From the NCBI RefSeq assembly GCF_021390535.1, contig NZ_JAJUXG010000026.1, forward strand, positions 27,560-91,559: a stretch of DNA of 64,000 bases. Reading direction: 5' to 3'. This DNA is from Dyadobacter sp. CY312. GTDB taxonomy: Bacteria; Bacteroidota; Bacteroidia; Cytophagales; Spirosomataceae. The notes beneath the pieces are model-generated. The model did no database searches, was not told the DNA's origin, and saw nothing but the letters and a program-made list of their open reading frames with translations. The position numbers and the translations under genes were made by a program. Shown piece after piece: positions 43,637 to 52,400 of the stretch; within the stretch, counting starts at the first letter, position 1; every line of letters starts with the position of its first letter.

Positions 43637-44758
43637 ATGGCTTCAAAAATTGTAAGTAGTCTTTTCAGGCTATCGTTTCTTGCAGTAATATTTACATTTT
43701 TGTTCTACCCGGATAAGTTCAATATCGTTTTTGAATCCCCGGGTAGCCCACAAAGCGACAGCCCGTATGTTCGGCTGGCGAAAGTTGCTTTCTGGCTGTT
43801 ATTCATTATTGAAATACTTCGCATATTTTACTACGGTGTTGTAAAAAGCAAAGCAAAGGGAGTGATTGCCAACGTTGTAACCATCACAGTGCCTCTTTTG
43901 GTTACCATTATTTTGCTTGAAATTATTTTCATGTACATTCCGCAAAGCCATGAAGGAGTGCTTTCCAAGGCATCACAAATCTGGTGGGAAAAGTACTGGA
44001 AACCAGTCAATTCGCTTGGATATCATGATCGCGAGATAGTTCAGGAAAGCGGTAAGAAAAACATCCTGTTCATTGGAGATTCCTTTGCGGCAGGGCATGG
44101 ATTGAAAAGTGTTGACGAGCGTTTTTCCAACATCATCGCAAACAAACTCGGTACCGAAAAATACAGCGTTTACAATCTTGGCATGTCTGGTGCGGACACA
44201 CGTGATGAGGCCCGAAGGTTGGAGGAATTCCCCGTGAAACCCAATGTGATCGTACTGGAGTATTTCCCGAATGATATAGAGAAAGTGGGGCGGGAAAAAG
44301 GCCTGACTTTAACCGGTGCTGAGCCTTACGCAGATCTGACCGGCCCGTTTGCAACTTTGGTGAAGCGTTTTTATTTGCCAAACTTCATCTATTGGCAGCT
44401 CCCGCATACATCCTTTGGCACCTTTGAAAAATTTGTTCAGACTGCCTATACCGATACAACCATATTAAATTCCCACCTTCGTGATCTTTCTAAAATGGTT
44501 GATTACCGCGATAGTACCAAGTCTGAAATGTATGCGGTATTCATTCCTTTTTTATTCCAAATGGATAAAAGTGCAGGATATACCAAGCCGGTTGAAGGTT
44601 ATCTGAGATCGAAAGGGGTTAAAGTAATTACGCTTACCGAGGAAATTTCCGGGATTCTGGAGAAAAACCGGGTGGTTGGAAAAAATGACGGACACGCCAG
44701 CGCGGAAGTCAATGCCGCTATTGCGGAAAAGTTGTTAAAGTCGATGAACCGGCCTTAG
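43637..44758 (+). CDS. Membrane-anchored SGNH/GDSL hydrolase
   Basis: A 373-residue protein with three or so N-terminal hydrophobic segments (LSFLAVIFTFLFYP, VAFWLLFIIEILRIFYYGVV, VPLLVTIILLEIIFMYIPQS). An SGNH domain follows: nucleophile in NILFIGDSFAAGHGL, then YNLGMSGADTRDE, LEYFPNDIEK and a late His in KNDGHASAEVNAA. It may remove or transfer an acyl group on an envelope polymer. It starts 45 bases after the carbamoyltransferase and belongs to the same operon. Confidence 0.85.
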   Translation: MASKIVSSLFRLSFLAVIFTFLFYPDKFNIVFESPGSPQSDSPYVRLAKVAFWLLFIIEILRIFYYGVVKSKAKGVIANVVTITVPLLVTIILLEIIFMYIPQSHEGVLSKASQIWWEKYWKPVNSLGYHDREIVQESGKKNILFIGDSFAAGHGLKSVDERFSNIIANKLGTEKYSVYNLGMSGADTRDEARRLEEFPVKPNVIVLEYFPNDIEKVGREKGLTLTGAEPYADLTGPFATLVKRFYLPNFIYWQLPHTSFGTFEKFVQTAYTDTTILNSHLRDLSKMVDYRDSTKSEMYAVFIPFLFQMDKSAGYTKPVEGYLRSKGVKVITLTEEISGILEKNRVVGKNDGHASAEVNAAIAEKLLKSMNRP

Positions 44759-44833
44759 TATCAGTGTATCGATCTAACGGTTATCATCTCAATGTATCAA
44801 TGTCTTAAATTTGAATTTTAAATTTCGAAAATA

Positions 44834-44983
44834 ATGGATTTTCTAACAGACTTATTTGCATTCATGAAGGAGCGGAAAAAATGGTGGCTTGCTCCTGTAA
44901 TTCTTGTTTTATTGCTGATCGGCGTTCTGATCGTGATTGGCGGTGGCTCGGCGGTGGCCCCTTTTATCTATACCTTATTCTAG
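44834..44983 (+). CDS. DUF5989 (SxtK-like) small membrane protein
   Basis: A 49-residue protein starting MDFLTDLFAFMKERKKWWLA, then one membrane helix and the end GGGSAVAPFIYTLF. This is the compact DUF5989 pattern: a short amphipathic head, KKWWLAP and a glycine-rich tail. These proteins occur next to NodU-type carbamoyltransferases and SxtJ, and resemble SxtK of saxitoxin clusters. Function is unknown; a role as an assembly or anchoring subunit is plausible. Confidence 0.85.
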   Translation: MDFLTDLFAFMKERKKWWLAPVILVLLLIGVLIVIGGGSAVAPFIYTLF

Positions 44984-45032
44984 CCAAAATTTGGTCTGAG
45001 TATAAAAGTGTGAATGATGAATTTCAAATCAT

Positions 45033-45071
45033 GGTTAACAGCAATTTGACTGAAAAAAATTGCTGTTAACC
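45033..45071 (+). terminator. Hairpin between the DUF5989 and SxtJ genes
   Basis: GGTTAACAGCAATTT (45033-45047) pairs exactly with AAATTGCTGTTAACC (45057-45071) around a 9-base loop. It is followed by TTATTGTAACTTT, a weak T-rich tract, 16 bases before the SxtJ start. It could reduce read-through into SxtJ or stabilise the upstream message. Confidence 0.55.
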
Positions 45072-45087
45072 TTATTGTAACTTTAAA

Positions 45088-45450
45088 ATGAGTGAATCGG
45101 ATAAAATTAAGGCCCAACTGGTTATCGTTACGGGACTTGTCGTATTGTATTTTATTTTTGAATCCCGGTATTTCCTGATAGCCGCAGCGGTAGTCGGCGT
45201 ATTAAGTATTTTTATTCCGGTGGCCGGGGACCTTATTGTGAAGGGCTGGTATAAATTAGCGGAAGTCCTGGGTGCTATAAACGGGAAAATTTTACTTTCC
45301 GTGGTGTTTTTTGTTATTCTTTTTCCGGTTGCAATTATTGCGAAACTGGGCAAAAAAAATCCTCTCGGTTTGAAAAGAGAGGATGGAGATTCTGTATTTG
45401 TGGACCGCAACCATAAGTATTCATCAAAAGATATGGAGAACGTGTGGTAG
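45088..45450 (+). CDS. SxtJ-family membrane protein
   Basis: A 120-residue protein with two to three hydrophobic segments (LVIVTGLVVLYFIFESRYFL, IAAAVVGVLSIFIPVAGDLI, KILLSVVFFVILFPVAIIAK) and a polar tail with RNHKYSSKDMENVW. It matches the SxtJ family, whose members accompany O-carbamoyltransferases. It ends the module before a palindromic terminator. The function of SxtJ is not established. Confidence 0.85.
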   Translation: MSESDKIKAQLVIVTGLVVLYFIFESRYFLIAAAVVGVLSIFIPVAGDLIVKGWYKLAEVLGAINGKILLSVVFFVILFPVAIIAKLGKKNPLGLKREDGDSVFVDRNHKYSSKDMENVW

Positions 45451-45477
45451 GCGGCTGTGCTTACATTATTGCGGTTT

Positions 45478-45511
45478 AAGAAAATCTGAATTAATTCAGA
45501 TTTTCTTTTTT
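45478..45511 (+). terminator. Terminator of the carbamoyltransferase module
   Basis: A 30-base perfect palindrome (45478-45507, centre CTGAATTAATTCAG) is followed by TTTT. It overlaps the stop codon of the convergent ppx gene. Confidence 0.8.
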
Positions 45512-46380
45512 CTAAGGTTCCTTTCGTAAAGCAGTTGAAGCATTCCGTCTTTTAAACCTACATCCGGAACATGAATGATTTCGGCACCTGCCCATTTCAT
45601 GGCCGACGTGTAAATATCTCCTGCCGGTACTATTACATCTGCACGGTCAGGATTGAGTTGTAATTTATTGATTCGTTCTTCAAGCGAGAACTGAGCAATA
45701 TAATCCCGCATTCGTATAATCTCTTCGAGACTTGCCGAGCTCTCACTTAGCTTGGAAGACAAATCAAACAGCTTGTTGATATTGCCTCCTGTTCCTACGG
45801 CTTGTATGGGCTGTGTATAATCTACGTTCGCCTCAATCCATTCCTGAACTTTTGGCCAGATATTTTTCGATTCTTTGCCTTCCAATAGCCTTACGGAACC
45901 CAGTTTAAAGGATTTTGCAATAATCTTTTTTCTGTCTTTATACAGGTTAAGCTCTGTACTGCCACCACCTACGTCAATGTGGATATATTGACCTTCGCTG
46001 AGTGATTTAACAACCACATTATTTACCAGTTCTGCCTCGCGCTGTCCGTCAATGATCTGAATGTGAATGCCGGTTCTTTGCTCTATATGCTCACGTACTT
46101 CATGACCATTATCAGCTTCACGCATGGCAGAAGTGGAGCAAGCCATGTAATCTTCTACTTCATGCAGCTCCATCAACAGCTGATACGCCAGCATGAGTTT
46201 CATCATTCTGTCCTCGCTCATGGAAGAAATTCTTCCCTGTGTAAAAACATCGTGACCCAAACGAAGTGGAAATCTTACGTATTCAACTTTTTTCAAACGG
46301 GTAATGCCCTCATCCTGCAAAACTGAGGATATTTGCATACGGGCACCGTTTGATCCTATATCTATTGCAGCGAATTTCAA
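45496..46380 (-). CDS. Exopolyphosphatase/pppGpp phosphohydrolase family protein
   Basis: A Ppx/GppA protein of 294 residues from a TTG at 46380 (KFAAIDIGSNGARMQISS). An ATG at 46428 would add a 16-residue hydrophobic extension. ASKHA-fold motifs are visible: AAIDIGSNGARM, ACSTSAMREADNG, IHIDVGGGSTELNLY and AVGTGGNINKL. It hydrolyses polyphosphate and/or pppGpp. The short form without the C-terminal HD domain is typical for Bacteroidetes. It converges with the SxtJ gene and stands alone. Confidence 0.88.
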   Translation of the reverse strand: MKFAAIDIGSNGARMQISSVLQDEGITRLKKVEYVRFPLRLGHDVFTQGRISSMSEDRMMKLMLAYQLLMELHEVEDYMACSTSAMREADNGHEVREHIEQRTGIHIQIIDGQREAELVNNVVVKSLSEGQYIHIDVGGGSTELNLYKDRKKIIAKSFKLGSVRLLEGKESKNIWPKVQEWIEANVDYTQPIQAVGTGGNINKLFDLSSKLSESSASLEEIIRMRDYIAQFSLEERINKLQLNPDRADVIVPAGDIYTSAMKWAGAEIIHVPDVGLKDGMLQLLYERNLRKKKI

Positions 46381-46470
46381 GTGCTTATTGTAAAGGAGTA
46401 ATGAAAAGCCAAAAATAGCGCTTTTCAACCGTAATTTTCAAAGATCGTTCTTTGATCCACTTCTATATCC

Positions 46471-47934
46471 TTACATTTTTTTTCCAATCTGGTATAGCAA
46501 TTTCATTTTTACACCAGGACCAGTTCTCTGATTTTCAGGTGTAAGTGGCTTAAAATAAGTAAAAAGATAACCTTCGATTTGAATCACGATCGGATGCCAT
46601 GTTTTTTCAATTCCGGCATTGATATTCACAGAGTTGAATAAAGGGACATCCATTTTTCGCTCAAAAGACTGTCTCTGGAACTCTTTACCGTACATCGGGA
46701 AACGGGAATCGAAGGAAATATTTTCTTTCGCTTTTACGGTAACGTTGGTTCCTGCACCAACAAAATAGCTGAAATCACTGGTAATGTCGTTTCTGAATGC
46801 AACGGTAAGCGGGATTTGAACCAAAGTTGGTTTTACATTGATATTTGCCACTTCAAAAGCCGTGGGAACTTGTCCGGGATGCGCTTTTCTGAAATCTTTT
46901 TTATTTTTTTCCTTGAACATTTTCTCAGAAAAGAACTCCATCGGCTTGATTTTTAGCCAGCTAAGTCCGGCCGATACTGAGAACTTTTTAGATACAAGTA
47001 CTTCCCCAACTACTGTTTTTACCTGATTATTTCCTTCATACTGATAACCAACACCGAAACGGTACGGTGCCCGGATGTTGAGCTGAGGGATAATATTTTC
47101 TGTTTTTGTTGCTTTCTCTACTTTTTTGTCTTCAACTGCAACCTCTTTGCTTGTTTGTAACGCACTGGCAAGCCACACTTTTTTAGCCTGGCGCGGCGAA
47201 AGCCTGCTGGCCAAAGCATATTGCAGGTTGCGACTGCCGCCTTCTCCAATAGATGCAGGAGAGATTTCCACTAAATCAGAAAAATTATCGAGGCTTTTGG
47301 CAAACACTGCTGGCGGAGAAACGTCGCCCTTGGCATCTCCGTTGTTAGGATGCATTGCCAGTTGTTCCTGAGATGTATTTTTTGAAATCGTTGAAATGCC
47401 TGAGGCCACATCTTGCGGTTCATTCATCTCGGGGCTTTTAACGTGTTCGTTGGTTTTTACATTGTTTTGTGCCAGAGCTGAATTGTCGGTGGATAGCGTT
47501 TTATGCTCTGTATTCCGGTTCAAGGAATGTCCAGCCGCTTTTACTGTTTGAGATTGAACAGTGGCCACAAAATCCTCTGATTGGTTATGAAGGAACTGGT
47601 CTTTTGTTACTTCTTTTTGTACAATGTAAATGGTATCAACCTTTTGTACCACAGAAGGTGTGCTACTGATGAGTTCAATCTGACTTTTCAGTTTGGTTAC
47701 ATCAGCAACCAGGTCGTTGTTCTGCGACAGTTGGTTAACATACAAAAAGACCATTACAGACGTGACAGAAGCCGCCGCCGCATAACCTAGCCAGGAACCG
47801 TATTGCTGCCAGATAGTTGGTGGGTTATGGACCTGCATATAATTTTGCATTTTGGTCCAGTTATCCTCTTGAAAGTCTGGTGAAATACTCTCTAATTTCT
47901 GGCGTATAGTATTTTCAAATTTATCAGTTTTCAT
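46471..47934 (-). CDS. Anti-sigma-like protein with a beta-barrel-like C-terminus
   Basis: A 487-residue protein. The N-terminal ~40 residues (FENTIRQKLESISPDFQEDN) look like the sigma-binding head of Bacteroidetes anti-sigma proteins. One membrane helix follows (WLGYAAAASVTSVMVFLYVN), then a coiled-coil and low-complexity periplasmic region up to about 260. The C-terminal ~190 residues are beta-rich (RFGVGYQYEGNNQVKTVVGE, SAGLSWLKIKPME, YFVGAGTNVTVK) and resemble outer-membrane beta-barrel domains (PF13568 type). It overlaps the ECF sigma gene by 11 bases, so it probably regulates that sigma factor. An inner-membrane helix joined to a barrel-like domain is unusual. Confidence 0.72.
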   Translation of the reverse strand: MKTDKFENTIRQKLESISPDFQEDNWTKMQNYMQVHNPPTIWQQYGSWLGYAAAASVTSVMVFLYVNQLSQNNDLVADVTKLKSQIELISSTPSVVQKVDTIYIVQKEVTKDQFLHNQSEDFVATVQSQTVKAAGHSLNRNTEHKTLSTDNSALAQNNVKTNEHVKSPEMNEPQDVASGISTISKNTSQEQLAMHPNNGDAKGDVSPPAVFAKSLDNFSDLVEISPASIGEGGSRNLQYALASRLSPRQAKKVWLASALQTSKEVAVEDKKVEKATKTENIIPQLNIRAPYRFGVGYQYEGNNQVKTVVGEVLVSKKFSVSAGLSWLKIKPMEFFSEKMFKEKNKKDFRKAHPGQVPTAFEVANINVKPTLVQIPLTVAFRNDITSDFSYFVGAGTNVTVKAKENISFDSRFPMYGKEFQRQSFERKMDVPLFNSVNINAGIEKTWHPIVIQIEGYLFTYFKPLTPENQRTGPGVKMKLLYQIGKKM

Positions 47935-48538
47935 TTCCTTTGAACGACTTTACAGCCCAATCACTTGGGAAGAGATGTGGGTAATATTTTTTAATCAAAT
48001 GCTGTAAACGGGCTCTTGCACGCACATAATGAGATCGTACGGTAGCTTCGTTAATTTCAAGCATTTCTGCTATTTCTCTATGATTGTATCCGTCGACAAC
48101 GTACATCAGAAAGACGTTTTTGTAAACGGGCTTAATTTCATTGATCAGTTTTAAAATCTCATCGGCCGTTATCTGGCTCACAATATCTTCATCGAACCTG
48201 GGATACGGCGCATCTTCCAGCGAGACCATATCTTCGTTATGCTTTTTATGCTTGCGATAATAACTAATGGCCGTATTCACCATAATAGTCCTTAGCCATG
48301 CCTTGAAAGGATGCCCCGGGTCATACCTTTCTATGTTATTAAAAACCTTGAGAAATCCTTCATTCAAGACCTCCTCGGCTTCTTCGGCGGAAGAAGTATA
48401 CCTTAAACATATACTTTTTGAGTAGCCGAAAAATTGTTTGTACAAAGCTCTTTGCGCCTGACTGTTGCGAGCCACACATGCAGAAACGACGGACCCGAAG
48501 TCGTTTTCGTCAAAAGATATTTTTCTTCCAAATAGCAA
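47924..48538 (-). CDS. ECF-family sigma factor
   Basis: A 204-residue ECF sigma factor. Region 2 spans residues 20-90 (AQRALYKQFFGYSKSICLRY, EAEEVLNEGFLKVFNNIERY, FKAWLRTIMVNTAISYYRKH). Region 4 includes MYVVDGYNHREIAEMLEINE and ATVRSHYVRARARLQHLI. It overlaps the following anti-sigma-like gene by 11 bases. The stimulus is unknown. Confidence 0.92.
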   Translation of the reverse strand: MLFGRKISFDENDFGSVVSACVARNSQAQRALYKQFFGYSKSICLRYTSSAEEAEEVLNEGFLKVFNNIERYDPGHPFKAWLRTIMVNTAISYYRKHKKHNEDMVSLEDAPYPRFDEDIVSQITADEILKLINEIKPVYKNVFLMYVVDGYNHREIAEMLEINEATVRSHYVRARARLQHLIKKYYPHLFPSDWAVKSFKGNEN

Positions 48539-48801
48539 AGTTAGGGCGTCAAGTTGTCAGGGATATGATTATTGAATTAAGTTACGCACCGGCACGCACA
48601 TCTGTTGCAGAGGTTCTTCAAAATAAATTTTAAATTTTTTTCTGGTCTTTGCAACAGGCGTAGAAAGCCTTACGTATAGGTTTACAGCAAGAAGCCAAAA
48701 GTCCTATTAGCGGTCTGGAATGCCTTATAAGCCTGAAAAGTAAAAAAAGAATTTTGTTAGGGGTGAGTTGGAATACGGTGCTGGAATTTCCGGTACCGTA
48801 T

Positions 48802-49278
48802 TTATTTTTTAAAGTTCAGCATTTCCAGCTCCGACGAATTTTTTATTTCTCCCATCACAAACAAACTGTGGGTGCTACCAATGTTTTCCAGTGAACCAAG
48901 CTTTTGCATCAAAAACTGCTGGTATTGCGACATGTCTTCCACCACAACTTTGAGTAGGAAATCGTAATCTCCCGATATATTGAAGCATTCCATGACTTCA
49001 GGCATGGCGATCACAGCCTTTACAAATTTCTCTCCCATATTTTTGGAATGCTCTTTGAGAGCTATGTTGCAAAAAGCCATTAATTTTTTGCCAATTTTCT
49101 CACGGTCAACCAGCGCAACGTACTTTTTGATGATCCCCTCTTTTTCAAGTCGGCGCACACGTTCGTAAACGGGAGTATACGACAAGTTCAACTTTTCGGA
49201 TAGTTCTCTTGTTTTTAACGTTGCATCCTGTTGCAGGTAATGCAGTATTTTGGCGTCGGTCTCGTCTAAATTGTGCAT
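48802..49278 (-). CDS. Lrp/AsnC-family regulator
   Basis: A 158-residue regulator from the ATG at 49278; a GTG at 49299 would add seven residues. The N-terminal winged helix (LDETDAKILHYLQQDATLKT, LNLSYTPVYERVRRLEKEGI) is followed by the RAM ligand domain (MPEVMECFNISGDYDFLLKV). Lrp proteins respond to amino acids. It is divergent from metH across 200 bases, so methionine-pathway control or an amino-acid signal is likely (inference). Confidence 0.93.
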   Translation of the reverse strand: MHNLDETDAKILHYLQQDATLKTRELSEKLNLSYTPVYERVRRLEKEGIIKKYVALVDREKIGKKLMAFCNIALKEHSKNMGEKFVKAVIAMPEVMECFNISGDYDFLLKVVVEDMSQYQQFLMQKLGSLENIGSTHSLFVMGEIKNSSELEMLNFKK

Positions 49279-49325
49279 AGATAGAATATCTTTATTCACT
49301 TTTTATCTCTCGGTGGCTGAGATAA

Positions 49326-49351
49326 ATTATGTAAAAGTAAACGATTATGTA
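49326..49351. promoter_or_regulatory. Candidate Lrp-type binding sites between lrp and metH
   Basis: ATTATGTA occurs at 49326-49333 and again at 49344-49351, 18 bases apart, in AT-rich sequence between the divergent lrp-like and metH genes. Phased AT-rich repeats fit Lrp binding. This is a weak, inferred site. Confidence 0.35.
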
Positions 49352-49478
49352 GATCAATAATCTGATTTTTTTGATTTTATTGAACAAAACATCTATTGAG
49401 CTAAATTTGTATTCTCAGAAAAGTGCGGCAAAAGATTCTAACGCATTTATTCACATTGAACTAACGGAAATTGATATA

Positions 49479-52400
49479 ATGGTAGCTACAAAGCAAAATG
49501 ATATTCGTGAAATTTTGAAAAGTCGAATCCTGGTACTTGATGGTGCTATGGGAACGATGATACAACGCTACAAACTAGAAGATCACGATTACAGCGGAGA
49601 GCGCTTTAAAGACTGGGCTCACGATGTGAAGGGAAATAACGATTTGCTTTCTCTGACCAGGCCAGATGTAATTAAAGAAATTCACGCTGCTTACTTTGAA
49701 GCCGGTGCAGATATAGCAGAAACAAACACTTTTTCTGGAACCACCATTGCGATGGCGGATTACGGAATGGAAGAACTCGTATATGAACTGAACTTCGAAT
49801 CGGCTCGGTTGGCACGTGAAGTTGCAGATGAATTCACTGAAAAAAATCCGGATAAGCCAAGGTTTGTTGCGGGTTCAATGGGACCAACCAACAGAACGGC
49901 TTCCTTATCTCCGGACGTAAACAATCCGGGTTACAGAGCTGTAAGTTTCGATCAGCTGGTGGATGCTTATTATGAGCAGATCAAAGGACTGACCGACGGA
50001 GGTAGCGATATTCTGCTTGTTGAAACTGTTTTTGACACGCTGAACGCCAAAGCAGCTCTATTTGCTATTGATAAGTTTTTCTCGGATGCAAAAGAAGGGA
50101 AGGTTGAAAGACTGCCTTCATGGAGAGTAGCGGAAGGGGAAGCTTTGCCAATTATGGTTTCCGGAACAATTACGGATGCATCAGGACGGACGCTATCCGG
50201 ACAAACAACCGAAGCGTTTCTGACTTCCATTTCGCACTTGCCGCTGCTTTCAGTAGGGTTGAACTGCGCACTTGGAGCGGATCTGATGCGTCCTTATGTT
50301 CAGATTTTGGCAGATAATTCTCCATTTTTTACTTCGGCTCACCCCAATGCAGGTTTACCCAATGAAATGGGCGAATACGACGAATCGCCTGAGCAAATGG
50401 GTGAGGTGATTGATGGATTTTTGAGAGACAATCTGATTAATATAATAGGTGGATGCTGCGGAACAACGCCGGATCACATCAGATCCATTGCTGATATAGC
50501 AGGAAAATATAAACCACGCGTAATTCCGGAAAAGGAGCCTATCCTGAAACTTTCAGGTTTGGAACCGATGGACATTACCAAAATGACGAATTATGTCAAT
50601 ATTGGTGAAAGGTGTAATGTTTCAGGATCAAAAATGTTTGCGCGTCTGATTCGTTCCGGTGATTATGATGCGGCATTATCTGTTGCCCGCGACCAGGTGG
50701 AAAACGGAGCGCAGGTGATCGATGTGAACGTGGATGAAGGGATGATCGACGGAGTTGAAGCGATGAAAACCTTCTTAAATCTTATCGCAGCAGAACCGGA
50801 TATTTCACGCGTACCCCTTATGATTGATTCGTCCAAGTGGGAAGTAATTGAGGCTGGGTTGAAATGTGTGCAGGGTAAAGCCATTGTGAACTCAATATCC
50901 CTGAAAGAGGGTGAAGAAAAATTCAAAGAGTCGGCGAGAAACGTATTGCGTTACGGCGCTGCTGCGGTTATTATGGCTTTCGACGAAACCGGACAGGCTG
51001 ACAATTACCAACGTCGTATTGAAATATGTAGCCGTGCATATCGCATACTGGTGGATGAAGTAGGTTTCCCGCCTCAGGATATTATTTTTGACCCAAACAT
51101 CCTTACCGTTGCAACAGGGATGGACGAGCATAACAACTATGCTGTCGATTTCATAAATGCAACACGCTGGATAAAGGAAAACCTGCCGCACGCAAAAGTT
51201 TCGGGTGGTGTATCCAACGTTTCTTTCAGTTTCAGAGGAAATGAGCTTGTTCGCGAAGCGATACATACTGCATTTTTGTACCACGCTGTGAAAGCTGGTA
51301 TGGATATGGGGATTGTGAACGCCGGTCAGCTGGGTATATATGATGAAATTCCGAAGGAGACACTGGAATTGGTTGAAGACGTATTGTTGAACCGCCGTCC
51401 GGATGCAACAGACAGGCTGATCACTTTTGCTGAAACCATCAAGGACAAAGGAAAAGTAGCGAGTGGCCCTGATCTGACGTGGAGAACGTTGCCTGTGACG
51501 GAGCGTATCAGTCACGCACTTGTAAAGGGTAATGCCGATTATATAGAAGAAGATGTTGCAGAATGCCTGCCGATGTTCACAAGACCACTCGAAATTATCG
51601 AAGGACCACTGATGGACGGAATGAGTGTCGTTGGTGATTTATTTGGAGCAGGGAAAATGTTCTTGCCCCAGGTTGTAAAATCGGCCAGGGTAATGAAGAA
51701 GGCTGTTGCATTCCTTCAACCATATATTGAAGCAGAAAAACAGGAAGGATCTTCGTCAGCAGGGAAAATTTTATTGGCGACTGTGAAAGGAGACGTGCAT
51801 GATATTGGTAAAAATATTGTGGCGGTGGTGCTTGGCTGTAATAATTATGAGATTATCGATTTGGGTGTGATGGTTCCGACAGATAAGATTCTGGCGGCAG
51901 CTATTGAACACAATGTAGATATCATTGGTCTATCCGGTTTGATTACGCCTTCATTGGATGAAATGGTTGGGGTTGCAAAGGAAATGGAAAGACGTCAGTT
52001 CAAAATGCCGTTGCTCATTGGCGGAGCAACAACCTCACGCATTCATACCGCCGTTAAAATTGACCCTAATTATTCGGGAGCTGTAATTCACGTATTGGAT
52101 GCATCACGTTCTGTACCCGTTGCAGGAAAACTGATTCAGAGTGATGCCAGCCAGGCTCAGGTATTATCGGATATTAAAATAGAATATGCCAAACTGCGTG
52201 AAGATCATGCAAAAAGAGGCGGAGAAAAAGCGCATGTAGCTATAGATAAAGCTCGTGACAATAAGGCTAAAATAGACTGGAGTAACTTTACAGCAAGGAG
52301 ACCAGAGTTTCTGGGAACCCGCGTATACGACGATTACGATCTTTCGGATATAGCGAAATACATTGACTGGACACCTTTCTTCCAAACCTGGCAGCTGCAC

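Noticed and set aside
50892..51515. 207-codon minus-strand open frame inside metH
   Set aside because: It is antisense to the folate-binding domain of metH and encodes no recognisable protein.
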